From: Palaemon carinicauda
Lineage: Eukaryota; Arthropoda; Malacostraca; Decapoda; Palaemonidae
Direction: 5' to 3'
Assembly (NCBI RefSeq): GCF_036898095.1
Contig: NC_090730.1
Coordinates: 22,294,666-22,358,665, forward strand
Length of the DNA stretch: 64,000 bases
Below are positions 32,239-42,186 of this stretch, one piece after another (position 1 is the stretch's first letter; every line of letters begins with the position of its first letter). The position numbers and the translations under genes were made by a program. The notes beneath the pieces were generated by a model. The model did no database searches. It saw nothing but the letters and a program-made list of their open reading frames with translations, and was not told the origin of the DNA.

Positions 32239-34612
32239 AAGAAGCAGGTAAAACCTTGCGTGCAGTCTTGGCCACCAAATCGTGCGTGTCCTTTATAGCA
32301 AGAGATGACGCGATATCTTTAATAAGATGTTGAGGGAACAGAGTAGTAGATAAGGGAGCAAAAAGAAGTTCTGACTTCTGACAAGGGGTAACCCCTACAG
32401 AAAGAAAAGAACACAAGGAATCTCTTTTCTTAAGAACTCCTGCTGTGAACGTAGCCGCCAGTTCATTGGAGCCATCCCTTATGGCCTTGTCCATGCATGA
32501 CATTATTTGAATAGTAACATCATTGTCCGATGGAGAGACCCTCTTACTTAAGGCTCCCAGGGACCAATCCAAAAAATTAAAAACCTCGAACGCACGAAAA
32601 ACTCCTTTAAGGAGATGATCCAGTTCTGAGGATGACCAGAAAATCTTCGAGCGTCTCATGGCTAGATGACGAGAAGAGTCTACTAGGCTTGAGAAGTCTC
32701 CCTGGGCAGAGGCAGGAACTCCCAAGCCGAGAACTTCTCCTGTGTCATACCAGACGCTCGCGCGAGAGGCCAATTTAAAAGGGGGAAAGGCAAAGGAAGA
32801 CTTTCCTAAACTACTTCTGGTTTCCAACCAGTCTCCCAGCAATCGCATGGCTCTCTTAGAAGAGCGAGAGAGAACCAACTTCGTAAACGAAGGAGTCGAA
32901 GAAGCCATGCCTAGAGTAAATTCAGACGGCGGCGAACGTGGAGCAGCAGTTACAAAATGATCAGGAAAAACATCCCTAAAGATATTCATAATCTTTTTAA
33001 AGTCAAGGGATTGTTGGACAACCCTAGGCTCCTCCTCTTCTGACTGAATCCCCAAAGGAATATTAGCTGAAAGGGGATCATCAACTTCTTCAGAATGCAC
33101 ATCGTCTGACAAAGGTAAAGTCTTGTGAGACGGAGAAAAGTCAGAATGACGAGACGGTAAAGCCTGACAGGCTACATCAACTTGAAAATGAGCCGCAGTC
33201 AAAGTCGAGGGGACGACGTCACGTCGAGACTGCGAAGACTGATGTTCTATCACACGACGAGCTTGACGTGACTGACGTTCATCGTCACGTAGGGACAGAG
33301 TCGACTGTTGTTCTATGTCAAAACGAGACTGCGGAGATTGACGTTCGATATCACGTTGGGTCAACGGAGTCGGCCGTTGAACGTCACGTCGGGGCTGCGG
33401 CGACTGCAGCTCAACGTCACGTCGTGACTGCGGAAACTGAAGTTCAAAGTCTCGGGACTGACGTGACTGACGGGAAATACGTTCTGAATCACGTTTGACC
33501 GCAAAGCTGACATTAGGGATAACGTCAGAGCGACGAGACAAATCTCGCTTAGGAGGTTGAAGACCTGAATCACGTTTGCCAGTACCGTGACGAACCGCAA
33601 GTAAAGGATCCTTACGCACGGGAACATGATCGTAAACTTCCATTAAGGAGGAAAGTTTTAACTGCATATCTTGCAAGACGCTTAACTTAGGGTCAACAGC
33701 GCTCGAAACAGATTGTGAAGTCGGTAACGTCTGTGCATGCACGTCATCGCAATGAACGGGACTCTCAAACTCAACGTCACGTTTGCGCTTAATAGGAGAG
33801 TTATCCTCCGATGAAGGAATACGGTCGGGGCTGTCCCAATGACTACAGCCAGGACGTTGGACCTGTCCTAAAGGGACTAACTTACGCTTCAACGGTCTCG
33901 AAGCCTTACGCCAAGAATTCTTAAGAAACGAGTCATCGGATGACGAGGAGAACTTCGTCTCTCCTGTCTTATGGTAAGGACGTGCTTGAAGAGCAACGTC
34001 TGAAACCTTTGAGGGAACGTCTGTTTGTTGGTTAAAGCCTCTCGCTTCCTTAGGTCCTACGACATTCCTTCTCCCAGGGGTAGGGGAGCCTGAAAGAGGT
34101 CTCGGACTAGGCAAGCGACAAGCACGAACAGACGAATCCTCCGGCAAAACACTAAACACATTTGTTGCACTTATCACTTTATCACTTTGACCCTTCAAAA
34201 TCTTTACGTCGGACATAAGTTGATTCCTGTCCAAGGCCAGCGATTCGACCTTCTCACCCAACGCTTGAATAGCCATTAACATATCTCTCATAGAAGGTTC
34301 ATTAGTGCCAATAGGGGGTTCTGAAACTACCACTACAGGAGGAGGAATAGGTTCAGGGGCATGGGAAGAGGAAAATTCTTGAGATCTAGAAGAGCTTCCT
34401 CTAACCCTATCTCTTTCGAGTTTCCGAGTATATTTATCATACTCCAACCACTCGAATTCAGACAAAACAATACATTCCTCACATCGATCCCCTAATTGAC
34501 AAGGTTTACCTCGGCAATTAATACAAATAGAATGAGGATCGATGGAAGCTTTAGGAAGACTTTTATTACAGTCTTTCGAACATTTACGATAGACAGGAGA
34601 AGGGTCAGCCAT
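32096..34612 (-). CDS. DIRS copy C: gag-like ORF1, intact
   Basis: 838 residues starting MADPSPVYRKC. The N-terminus holds a cysteine module: CSKDC ... DPHSICINCRGKPCQLGDRC followed by EEC (about residues 11-47), probably zinc-binding. A long Ser/Arg/Asp/Gln-rich middle contains degenerate SRRDVELQSPQ-type repeats (about residues 385-470). The conserved C-terminal part (KIMNIFRDVFPDHF ... SASAQGDFSSLVDSSR-like) is shared with copies D and E, and ends in a basic KRGKKRGPRSSRGRV tail. Function as a nucleic-acid-binding structural protein is inferred from position and charge. Confidence 0.85.
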   Translation of the reverse strand: MADPSPVYRKCSKDCNKSLPKASIDPHSICINCRGKPCQLGDRCEECIVLSEFEWLEYDKYTRKLERDRVRGSSSRSQEFSSSHAPEPIPPPVVVVSEPPIGTNEPSMRDMLMAIQALGEKVESLALDRNQLMSDVKILKGQSDKVISATNVFSVLPEDSSVRACRLPSPRPLSGSPTPGRRNVVGPKEARGFNQQTDVPSKVSDVALQARPYHKTGETKFSSSSDDSFLKNSWRKASRPLKRKLVPLGQVQRPGCSHWDSPDRIPSSEDNSPIKRKRDVEFESPVHCDDVHAQTLPTSQSVSSAVDPKLSVLQDMQLKLSSLMEVYDHVPVRKDPLLAVRHGTGKRDSGLQPPKRDLSRRSDVIPNVSFAVKRDSERISRQSRQSRDFELQFPQSRRDVELQSPQPRRDVQRPTPLTQRDIERQSPQSRFDIEQQSTLSLRDDERQSRQARRVIEHQSSQSRRDVVPSTLTAAHFQVDVACQALPSRHSDFSPSHKTLPLSDDVHSEEVDDPLSANIPLGIQSEEEEPRVVQQSLDFKKIMNIFRDVFPDHFVTAAPRSPPSEFTLGMASSTPSFTKLVLSRSSKRAMRLLGDWLETRSSLGKSSFAFPPFKLASRASVWYDTGEVLGLGVPASAQGDFSSLVDSSRHLAMRRSKIFWSSSELDHLLKGVFRAFEVFNFLDWSLGALSKRVSPSDNDVTIQIMSCMDKAIRDGSNELAATFTAGVLKKRDSLCSFLSVGVTPCQKSELLFAPLSTTLFPQHLIKDIASSLAIKDTHDLVAKTARKVLPASYAAKPKFDTPAARFIPPFPGRAPSRGNSRPDNKRGKKRGPRSSRGRV

Positions 34613-34814
34613 TGTGAAAATTTCAAAGAAAGTCCAAAGATAAAGCCAAGTTCAGCAACAATAATCAAAAAAGTAATTCAAGAGTTTTATCGAAGATAAA
34701 CCAACACAGCGAAAGCAATAAAACCATGAACAAGTACTTCACCAATCAGTAGAAACTTTGAGGTTAAGCGCAAGCGGAACCAATGCTGTCATTACCACCG
34801 ACAGAGAAGAACTG

Positions 34815-34973
34815 AATTCTTGGGGAAATATATGCAGTATCTGGCCGATAGTCGGCGCTGTTGTTCACACCCCGCAACCATCATGGCGATTGCTCGCGAG
34901 TTTTTGGAATCTGTCGACCGTCGGAGACGTAAGCTACATATATATTCACCGGCTAAGTTAAATATTTAAAAAA
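34815..34973. repeat. DIRS copy C, inverted terminal repeat (5' side)
   Basis: Reverse complement of 28452-28610 with a different outermost ~20 bp (CGGCTAAGTTAAATATTTAA). Confidence 0.9.
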
Positions 34974-35000
34974 CAAAATGTTCGGTAGTTATAATCTTAC

Positions 35001-35082
35001 CTATGGAGTCTGGCAATGATTGCAAGTTGTTTCCATGAAGGTAACAATAAGTAAGCTGCGAGAGACATCCTATGCTATCGGG
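35001..35082 (-). CDS. LRRC28: LRRC28-like gene, exon 3
   Basis: An 82-nt exon, donor GTAAGATTAT (plus AC at 34999-35000) and acceptor TTTTTTTGACAG (plus CT at 35083-35084). Phase 0 in, phase 1 out. It encodes PDSIGCLSQLTYCYLHGNN and LQSLPDSI, completing the repeat begun in exon 2 (LLTSL) and starting the next. Confidence 0.85.
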
Positions 35083-35544
35083 CTGTCAAAAAAAAAAAAA
35101 AAGGAAAAGGCAAACCAATGAAAGATGTAACTTAACAGGTACTGCCTGTTGCTAATGACTGCACTTAACATGTGTATTTTGTCTTCATATTTTTTATTTT
35201 GTATGAATATCAGAAACATGAGCCTTACTAAAGCCTTAGAACATAAGCTAGTTACTTCTCGAAAAGTTATAGAAAAATTAAGGACGGTGATAACTCTAAC
35301 AGACGGAAAAAGAACAACATGAATACAAAAGCAAATTACAACTTGTTTAATGAAAATGGCAGATAATAGATGGACATTAAGAAGCATAAAATAATGGATC
35401 CCTAGAGATTGTATCAGAAGCAGGGAAAGGAAGAGAAGACAATGGATTGACGAACTAAGAATTTGCGAGTATAAACGGCATAGAAAAACCATAAACAGAC
35501 GTGAGTAAAAAAACATGTCTGAGGCCTTTGTAGTAATAATTATT

Positions 35545-35818
35545 ATTATTACTACTAGCTGAGCTACAAGCCTATTTATAAAGCAGGATGCTATAAGCCC
35601 AAGGATTCCAACAACACGGGAAAATATCCCAGTGAGGAAAGGAAATAAATAAAGTACTGTACATGAAAAGTAATGAACAATTAATATAAAATATTCTAAG
35701 ATCAGTAACATCATTAAAATAGATCTGTCACCAATAAATTATGAAGAGACTTATGTTAGTCTGTTCAACAGGAAAACATTCGCTGTAAGTTCGAACTTCT
35801 AAAAGTCCACCTATCCAA
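35545..35818 (-). mobile_element. 5'-truncated LINE 3' end
   Basis: Contains the shared 3' segment in minus orientation (AAAGCAGGATGCTATAAGCC; ATCCCAGTGAGGAAAGG) plus a short piece of the ORF2 end similar to 36055-36130 (GTCTGTTCAACA). It abuts a second, longer copy at 35829. The 214-codon ORF here is derived from it. Confidence 0.65.
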
Positions 35819-35828
35819 CTTCCAGATT

Positions 35829-36562
35829 ATTATTGTAGCCAAGCTACAACCTTAGTTGGAAAAGAAGGATGCTGCAAGCCCAAGGGCTCCAACATGGAAA
35901 AATATTACAGTGAGGAAAGAAAATAAGGAAATAAACTATATGAAAAGAAAAAAAAAATAAATAGAAATTTTAAGAACAGTAACAACATTAAAAGAATAAA
36001 ATGTTTTAAGAACTGTAACAACATTAAATCAAAATCTTTCAGATATAAACTATAAAGAGAGACGTATGTCAGTCTGTTCAACATAAAAACATTTGTTGTA
36101 TGTTTGAACTTTTGAAGTTCTACCGATGCAACTACCCGATTAGGGAGATCATTCCACAACTTGGTCATAGCTGGAATAAAACTTCTAGAATACTGTGTAG
36201 TATTAAGCTTCATGATGATGAAGGCCTGATTATTAGAACTAACTGCTTGCCTAGTATTACGAACAAGGTGGTTCTGTCCGGGAAGATGTAAATGTAAAAG
36301 ATGGGCAGAATTGTGAAAAATCATATGCAACATGCATAACGAACTATTTGAACAACGGTGCCAGAGATTTATACAGTATCAAGATCAGGAATAAGAAATT
36401 TAATAGACTATAAGTTCCTGTCCAACAAATTTAGATGAGAATCAGCAGCTTAAGACCAGATAGGAGAACAATACTCGAAACAAGGTAGAATGAAAGAATT
36501 AAAACACTTCTTAAGAATAGATAGATCATCGAAAATCTTGAAAGACATTCTCAATAAGCCTA
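35829..36562 (-). pseudogene. Degraded LINE, 3' part (ORF2 C-terminus and 3' UTR)
   Basis: Minus-strand reading gives an ORF2 C-terminus with HLPGQNHLVRNTRQAV, SFIPAMTKLWNDLPNRVV and QKFKHTTNVFMLNRL, typical of a CR1-group ORF2 tail. The 3' UTR then has the shared tail segment and TAA-type units near 35830. The other half of this LINE is at 45358-46200; DIRS copy B was inserted between them. Confidence 0.75.
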
Positions 36563-36915
36563 TTTTTTGGGCTCAAGCCATGTCGTCCTGATGGAAGTTC
36601 CTTAAAGGTAGCTTCCTAGGGTATATTACAACTACGGCGATATTCCCAGAGAATTTACCTTAAGGTACCCAGAATTCTAACTCCTGGAGCGAATATCCCT
36701 AAAAAAGACCTTAGGGATATCGTAAATATCAGCGGACGTATTCTTGACACGCCACATAGCAATCTATACCCCGAATAGAGTTAACACTTCGTAGGGGTCA
36801 AATGGCAAGAAAACGAAAACGATAAGAAAAAGGGGGGAGCCGTTCGTAAGGCATCTCTCCTCCCCGTTTCGTAAGCGTGCCCTGCGCCGCTCGCGGCGCC
36901 ATCTGCATTCCTTTT
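36563..36915. repeat. DIRS copy B, inverted terminal repeat at the 5' end
   Basis: Starts TTTTTTGGGCTCAAGCCATG and is the reverse complement of 44980-45310 from GGAAGTTCCTTAAAGG onward. Confidence 0.9.
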
Positions 36916-39118
36916 TGCGTAGCTATACAACTCGGTGTTTTTCCCTGTGTTTCTACCAAAATCTTGGATTTACTCTTTAATTATGCTTTCTCCAACTTCT
37001 TCTGCTTCGGATAAGTTGAGTACAATTTCTTTTATGTATAAATGTAGGCTCTTGATTAAAATTAAAGTAATTAAAAGAGTTATCTTTGATACAAGAGCTG
37101 TTGCCTGCTGGAGGCGTCCTGGACGCTGTCGCTCGCTAGAATAGGATTTATTTGTTAGCAAGAGCGACGTTCCCAGCCCCCTGCGCTTTAATAATTAGCT
37201 GCTTAGCTTATTTAGGAATTCTGTTATGATGCTATAGTATAGCGCCTGGCGAAGGATTTGCCTAGGCTGACCGACGCTAGTCTTCGTAGCCTAGTTGTTG
37301 GCCCTTGTACTTCCTGCATGATAATTAGTCTTCCAAGTGTGATTTTATACTGTTTAAAGCGTTAGGCAACGTTATACATATAAGCCTTTTTCGAGTATTT
37401 TCCAAGATAGTTTTGGAGTGAGTTTCGGTGATTTAGGTAATCGATTCTCTTAGTGCCTAGGCTAGGTTGTCTTAGGTTATTAAAATATTGTCTGTTTCCC
37501 CGTTTGCTCCCTTCTCTTCGGGGAAGGGGCAAACCCTTTCCCTCTGTTTAAGCCTTAGGCTTAACTCTAGTAGTTTGTTTGAATTAATTTTCAAATATAA
37601 CTATGCTGGAGTAGTACTGTACCTTCCTGCTCCAACTGGTTTGGTTCAGAGAGGGACAGTACAGCAGTGTATTAGTCTGAGTCCGTGTTGGTCTAGCGTG
37701 GGGCAGAGTCTCCCTTGCTGCCTGACACGGGCATAGGAGGTTTATCCTCCTTGGTTCACCTTGGAGGGTTTCTGTAGTTATGATCCCTTCGCTCGGTGAC
37801 CCCTCAGACTTGTCCTCTTTGCTGTTCCAGGTTCGGGATATGTTCCCTTTCCGGATTAGCAATTCCTTCCTTGCCTTGGTTTTAGGGAGGCAGCCAGTAG
37901 TGCCGGCCTCCCTCCCTGGATTTTCCCTGGCTGAGATGGGCTTTCTTAGTTGGGGATGATCCTTAACCAAGGCAAGGTTGGACAGGACCCTCTGTCCTTC
38001 CCTTCTGTTTTTTCCGTTTTCCTTTGTGTCAGCCGTCTCACATCCGTACCTAGCCTAGGTTAGGATGGGGAGCTGACGTGGTCCCCTGTCGGCCGGCAGA
38101 GTGTGCCGACCGGCAGAGGCCCTATCCCTTGAGTGCTGCCCGGTCCTTCCTTGGTCCCTCAACCGCTGCCGTCTGTAGATTCAGTAAGCAGTGGTTAGGA
38201 AGCCTGACTTAGTGTCTCCCCTTCCTCTCGGCACTCTTTCGGGTGTCGGGCGCGGAGGTACATAGCCTCTTAGCCCGGCACTCATTCTGTTGTCTTCTTA
38301 TGTGTTGTCCTTGCCGTCTGCCGGCCTAGGGGCCGGCCGTCGGTAGGGTGTGTTCTCTAGTTCTCTTGCTGTCGGTCGGCGGTGGTTATATGCCTTTGCC
38401 GGCCGGTCTCCTTGCTCACCTGCCGGCCGCTGTGAGTGGCGGCCGGCAGCCGGGCGCTACCTGGTGTGGATGCCAGCCGGCAGGGTTTGCTCACCGCTGC
38501 CGGCCGGCCTGCTACATCGCTCGGTTGGCCGGCCACTAAGAGTGATGGCCGGCAGCTGGGTGCCACCCGGGTAGCTACGGACCGGCAACCACTGCCGGCC
38601 GGTTCAGGCATAGGAACTGGAGTTCTCCCCCGTATGGGTGATCTTAAGTTGTATACTTGAGACCTACCTTTGGAAAAAAGGGGGGGGGGGTACTGACCGG
38701 CAAGAGCCGGCCGGCACATCACCCTCATGTACTGTATCAGTTCTTCCCTGTATGGTGTATTCTACCAGGGGAGACCATGATATAGTAGGTTACAACACTG
38801 TCTTTTCTAACTTACTTGTGTTGCCTTGTGCAGTCACTTGGTGTTGCCTTACAGGGATGAAAAAAGAATTCTTTTCATCTTTAGCCAGAATGGTAAAATC
38901 TTACCTTAGGTGTGAGCTACACCTAATTTCCCTCGGGAAATATGATCTCTGGTTATTCTAGCAAAGACTAACCATTTGATTTTAATGGCTGGTGGGCTTC
39001 CACAGGTGATTGTGTGGGATTCACAAGTATGTGTCTTTCCCTTATTCTTTGTGCATGCTCATATATACATGTGAATTGAAATTCACTTGATATTCATGGA
39101 AATTTTCTTCTTTTACAG
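36916..39118 (+). other. DIRS copy B long 5' leader with GCCGGC-rich tract and splice acceptor
   Basis: Non-coding leader. The tract 38080-38720 has very dense GCCGGC motifs and a GC content far above its surroundings. At its end, TTTTCTTCTTTTACAG (AG at 39117-39118) is a strong splice acceptor match directly before the gag frame. I could not identify the matching donor. Confidence 0.65.
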
Positions 39119-41074
39119 GAGGAGCATCCGAAATGTGATAGCGTTTTCTGCAATGTCCGCAGCAAGAACTTTTGCGGACATGTCTCGTGTAGGAGACACG
39201 CGGCTTGCGCAGCCTCCAAGGATGATCACCACTACTGGGATCCGCAGGTATGTTCAGTGTGTACTAACCTGCTATCTGAGGCTTTTGAATCCCCTAGGTC
39301 GGCGGAGTCAAGGGACGCAGCGAGGGAGAAGCTCCGTTTATGGGTAAGGGGTTTCCAGAAGAACACCACTGGACCTTATCTTCCTAATGAGAAGATGAGG
39401 GCGTACCTTTTTCCCAAGGCTTCTACTGACGCTGTTGTTCCCCAGCCTCGGCCGGAGATCCCTCTCGTCCAGATCCCAGTGGAGGAGGATGTTGCGGATG
39501 CCATGCAGGACATCCAGCTGGATGACAAGATGTCGGACTTGTCCGACCGTGCGGAACAGGACCTCCTCGCAGAGGGTGAGGAGGAGGATCAAGATCCGAT
39601 TGCCGTGGAGGAAGAGGTTTCCGTACCTTCAGACGTTCCGGTTCAGGCCCCTGAACCTATTCCCTCTACTTCGTCCGCTCTTCCAGCAGAGCTGGGACAG
39701 GCTCTCTCTTCCATCGTTGGTATGATACAACAGATGCAGAGGGAGAATAGTCAGAAGGCCGCTGCAATGGAGCTCCAGATGCAGAAGATTACAGCGTCAC
39801 GTGGGCCTCCAAAGAAGCTCAACGTGAAGGACCTTCCTGTGTGCTCGGATGCCAACCCGTGGAGATATGTCGAGCACATGCCGATGACGGTCGGGAAGAT
39901 CGTCATGTCGGAGAAGCTGGGTTCAGTTCCCCTTGAGGAGGTGGAATTCTGGCCCAGCAGAGGGGCCTACCCGGACTGTTATGTCCGTCTGAAGAAGGAG
40001 CCGGCCTCGAAGGAGAAGACGGAACCGAAGGAGGTGATCATCTTTGATCACGCCAGGGCTCAAGCTGCACTAACGTCTCCGTTGAAGGAGAGGGGCTTCT
40101 CAAACTCAAAAGTTGCTGCTTTGAGTAAGAAGCACCCTTCCTTCGTATCTTCTCCGGCTAGGGCCTTCCCCTTTCTGCAGAAAGGGTTCGCGGCCGTTTT
40201 GAAGGCGGTAGAAGCTGGCAAACCATGCCCATCCCTGGAGGAATGCAAGCCCTTGTCTTTGGCCTTGCCGTTGGACAACAAGGACTGGAAGGAGGTACAT
40301 CTCACCTTCTCGGTTGGGAAGTTGGACGCCGATATTGCAGGTCAACAGTTCGGCGAAAACCTTCCCAAGTTGTCTGAATTCCTCCTACGGAGGGAACTTG
40401 AGACAAAGGAGCGTCTGGCAGCCTCGATGTCTCTCCAGACAAACATGGAGACAATGGCTAGCGACCCTAAGATGTCTGAAATGTTCATGGTAATGGCCAA
40501 GATCCATCTGGCCACGGTGACAAAGGACCTCTATAGCTTTGTCAAAGCGAGGAGGGCCTGCAGGGAGTTTGTGTTCGCCTCGGCCACAGTGAGGCATGAA
40601 CCCAAGAAACTCATCTCATCCAGCATCTGGGGTAAAGATCTCTTTCCCAATGAGGTGGTTAAGGAGGTGGTGGACAGGGCAGCCACTGAGAATCGAAATC
40701 TTCTCCTTAAGTGGGGGCTGTCCCTTAAGAGGAAGTCTTCCCCTGATGAAGGCCCCCAGCCGAAAGGAAAGGCGAAGAAATCGAGGTTTTCTTCCCGCCC
40801 AGCCAAGCCTTTCAGACCGCAACGTCAGCAGCAGCCAGCTTTGCCTCCGGTGCCACAATTGGTAGCCCAGACCCCGACCACCTTCCAATGGGTACCCCAG
40901 GCCGTGTCATCAGCATCCCCGGCATTCAATCCAGTGTTCGAAGGGCAATCGACCACGTTTCGAGCAAAGCCCAGAGGTGCAGCCAGAGGCTCGGCGAGAC
41001 GCCCCTCTAGGGGAAGAGGATTCAGAGGTGGTCGCGGCCAGGGAGGCAAGACTGCAGGGCAGCAGTCAAAGTGA
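39119..41074 (+). CDS. DIRS copy B: gag-like ORF1
   Basis: Open frame of about 651 codons, no stop, starting directly at the candidate splice acceptor. N-terminal Cys/His module (HPKCDSVFCNVRSKNFCGH, CRRHAAC, VCSVC), acidic segment, helical middle with QMQRENSQKAAAMELQMQKI (possible coiled coil), and Arg/Gly-rich C-terminus. It overlaps the RT frame by 98 nt. No in-frame ATG precedes the Cys module and TGA lies upstream at about 39080. The first in-frame ATG is MRAYLFP near 39395, which would give a protein without the zinc module. Confidence 0.75.
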   Translation, partial: EEHPKCDSVFCNVRSKNFCGHVSCRRHAACAASKDDHHYWDPQVCSVCTNLLSEAFESPRSAESRDAAREKLRLWVRGFQKNTTGPYLPNEKMRAYLFPKASTDAVVPQPRPEIPLVQIPVEEDVADAMQDIQLDDKMSDLSDRAEQDLLAEGEEEDQDPIAVEEEVSVPSDVPVQAPEPIPSTSSALPAELGQALSSIVGMIQQMQRENSQKAAAMELQMQKITASRGPPKKLNVKDLPVCSDANPWRYVEHMPMTVGKIVMSEKLGSVPLEEVEFWPSRGAYPDCYVRLKKEPASKEKTEPKEVIIFDHARAQAALTSPLKERGFSNSKVAALSKKHPSFVSSPARAFPFLQKGFAAVLKAVEAGKPCPSLEECKPLSLALPLDNKDWKEVHLTFSVGKLDADIAGQQFGENLPKLSEFLLRRELETKERLAASMSLQTNMETMASDPKMSEMFMVMAKIHLATVTKDLYSFVKARRACREFVFASATVRHEPKKLISSSIWGKDLFPNEVVKEVVDRAATENRNLLLKWGLSLKRKSSPDEGPQPKGKAKKSRFSSRPAKPFRPQRQQQPALPPVPQLVAQTPTTFQWVPQAVSSASPAFNPVFEGQSTTFRAKPRGAARGSARRPSRGRGFRGGRGQGGKTAGQQSK

Positions 41075-42186
41075 AGTGTCGCCGGTAGGAGGGAGACTAC
41101 AGTATTTTCGGGATCGTTGGACCTTCGATCCCTGGGCCCACAGCCTGCTCAAAAATGGACTGGGTTGGAGTTGGTACAGTACTCCGCCCCTGTGCCCTCA
41201 ATTTTTCCAACACTCCACCCCCGTTTTGCAGGAGTACATTCAAGAACTGTTGGAGAAAAAGGTGATCCGGAGGGTAAAGTCCATCAGGTTCCAAGGGAGG
41301 CTGTTTTGTGTTCCCAAGAAAGACTCGGGGAAACTCAGAGTCATTCTGGACTTGTCACCACTCAACAAGTTCATAGTGAACCACAAGTTCAAGATGTTAA
41401 CATTACAACACATAAGAGCCTTACTGCCCAAGAGGGCATATACCGTCTCCATCGACTTGTCAGACGCCTATTGGCACGTTCCAATAAGTCGCCGTCTCTC
41501 CCCCTACCTAGGATTCAAGCTACAACAAAAACTTTACGCTTTCAGAGCGATGCCTTTCGGGCTAAACATAGCCCCAATGATCTTTACGAAGCTTGCGAGC
41601 GCAGCGCTCAAACAGTTACGCCTAAAAGGGTTCCAGGTAGTAGCCTACCTGGACGATTGGTTGGTGTGGGCAGCATCCAGAGCGGAATGCTTACAAGCTT
41701 CCCTACAGGTGATTCAGTTCCTGGAATATCTAGGTTTCATGATCAACAGAAAGAAGTCTCGTCTTTCTCCAGCTCAGAGGTTCCAGTGGTTTGGAATTCA
41801 CTGGGACCTAGTGTCACACTGTTTTTCCATTCCAATGTCGAAAAGGAAGGAGATAGCGGGGTCTGTCAAGAGACTTCTAGTTTCCGAGAGGATATCAAGA
41901 CGCGAACAAGAGAGGGTTCTGGGCTCTCTTCAGTTCGCGTCAGTAACAGACCCAGTGCTAAGAGCACAGCTAAAGGATGCAGCGGGAGTTTGGAGAACCT
42001 TTGCATCAAAAGCGCGAAGGGACTTGAAGAGACCGGTCCCACTTCGGCTACGTTCTCTTCTCAGACCGTGGTCTCAAGCCAGTCGTCTAAAGAGGTCAGT
42101 ACCTCTTCAGCCACCTCCCCCGTCAGTGACAATTCACACAGACGCCTCAAAGGTAGGGTGGGGAGGTCACTCCCATCGGAAAAAAA
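40977..42186 (+). CDS. DIRS copy B: reverse transcriptase, intact
   Basis: RT frame with no stop, unlike copy A. Motifs: FCVPKKDSGKLRVILDLS (about residue 108), SIDLSDAYWHVPI (about 158), PFGLNIAPMIF (about 194) and the catalytic AYLDDWLVW (about 223). Start of RNase H at residue ~387 (TIHTDASKVGWGG). At a run of seven A (42180-42186) the RNase H homology continues only in the +1 frame. The formal ORF runs on to 43010 because the recombinase is in the same frame as RT. Start ATG at 40977 lies inside the gag end; it could also be made as a gag-pol fusion. Confidence 0.8.

Larger units (their letters stand above)
28420..34973 (-). mobile_element. DIRS-like retrotransposon family 2, copy C
   Basis: A 6.55-kb element filling intron 3 of the LRR gene in sense orientation. 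Its right end lies only about 27 bp past the exon 3 donor site. Order on the minus strand: terminal repeat, gag (32096-34612), RT/RNase H (30138-32238, one frameshift), recombinase (29137-30210), internal complementary region (28650-28750) and terminal repeat. Outer ends carry GAATATACTTACCCGGTGAA (left) and TTCACCGGCTAAGTTAAAT (right). Confidence 0.92.

Noticed and set aside
35070..35714. 214-codon hydrophobic ORF as a membrane protein
   Set aside because: It covers an LRR exon, a homopolymer and a reversed LINE 3' end; hydrophobicity comes from T-rich sequence.
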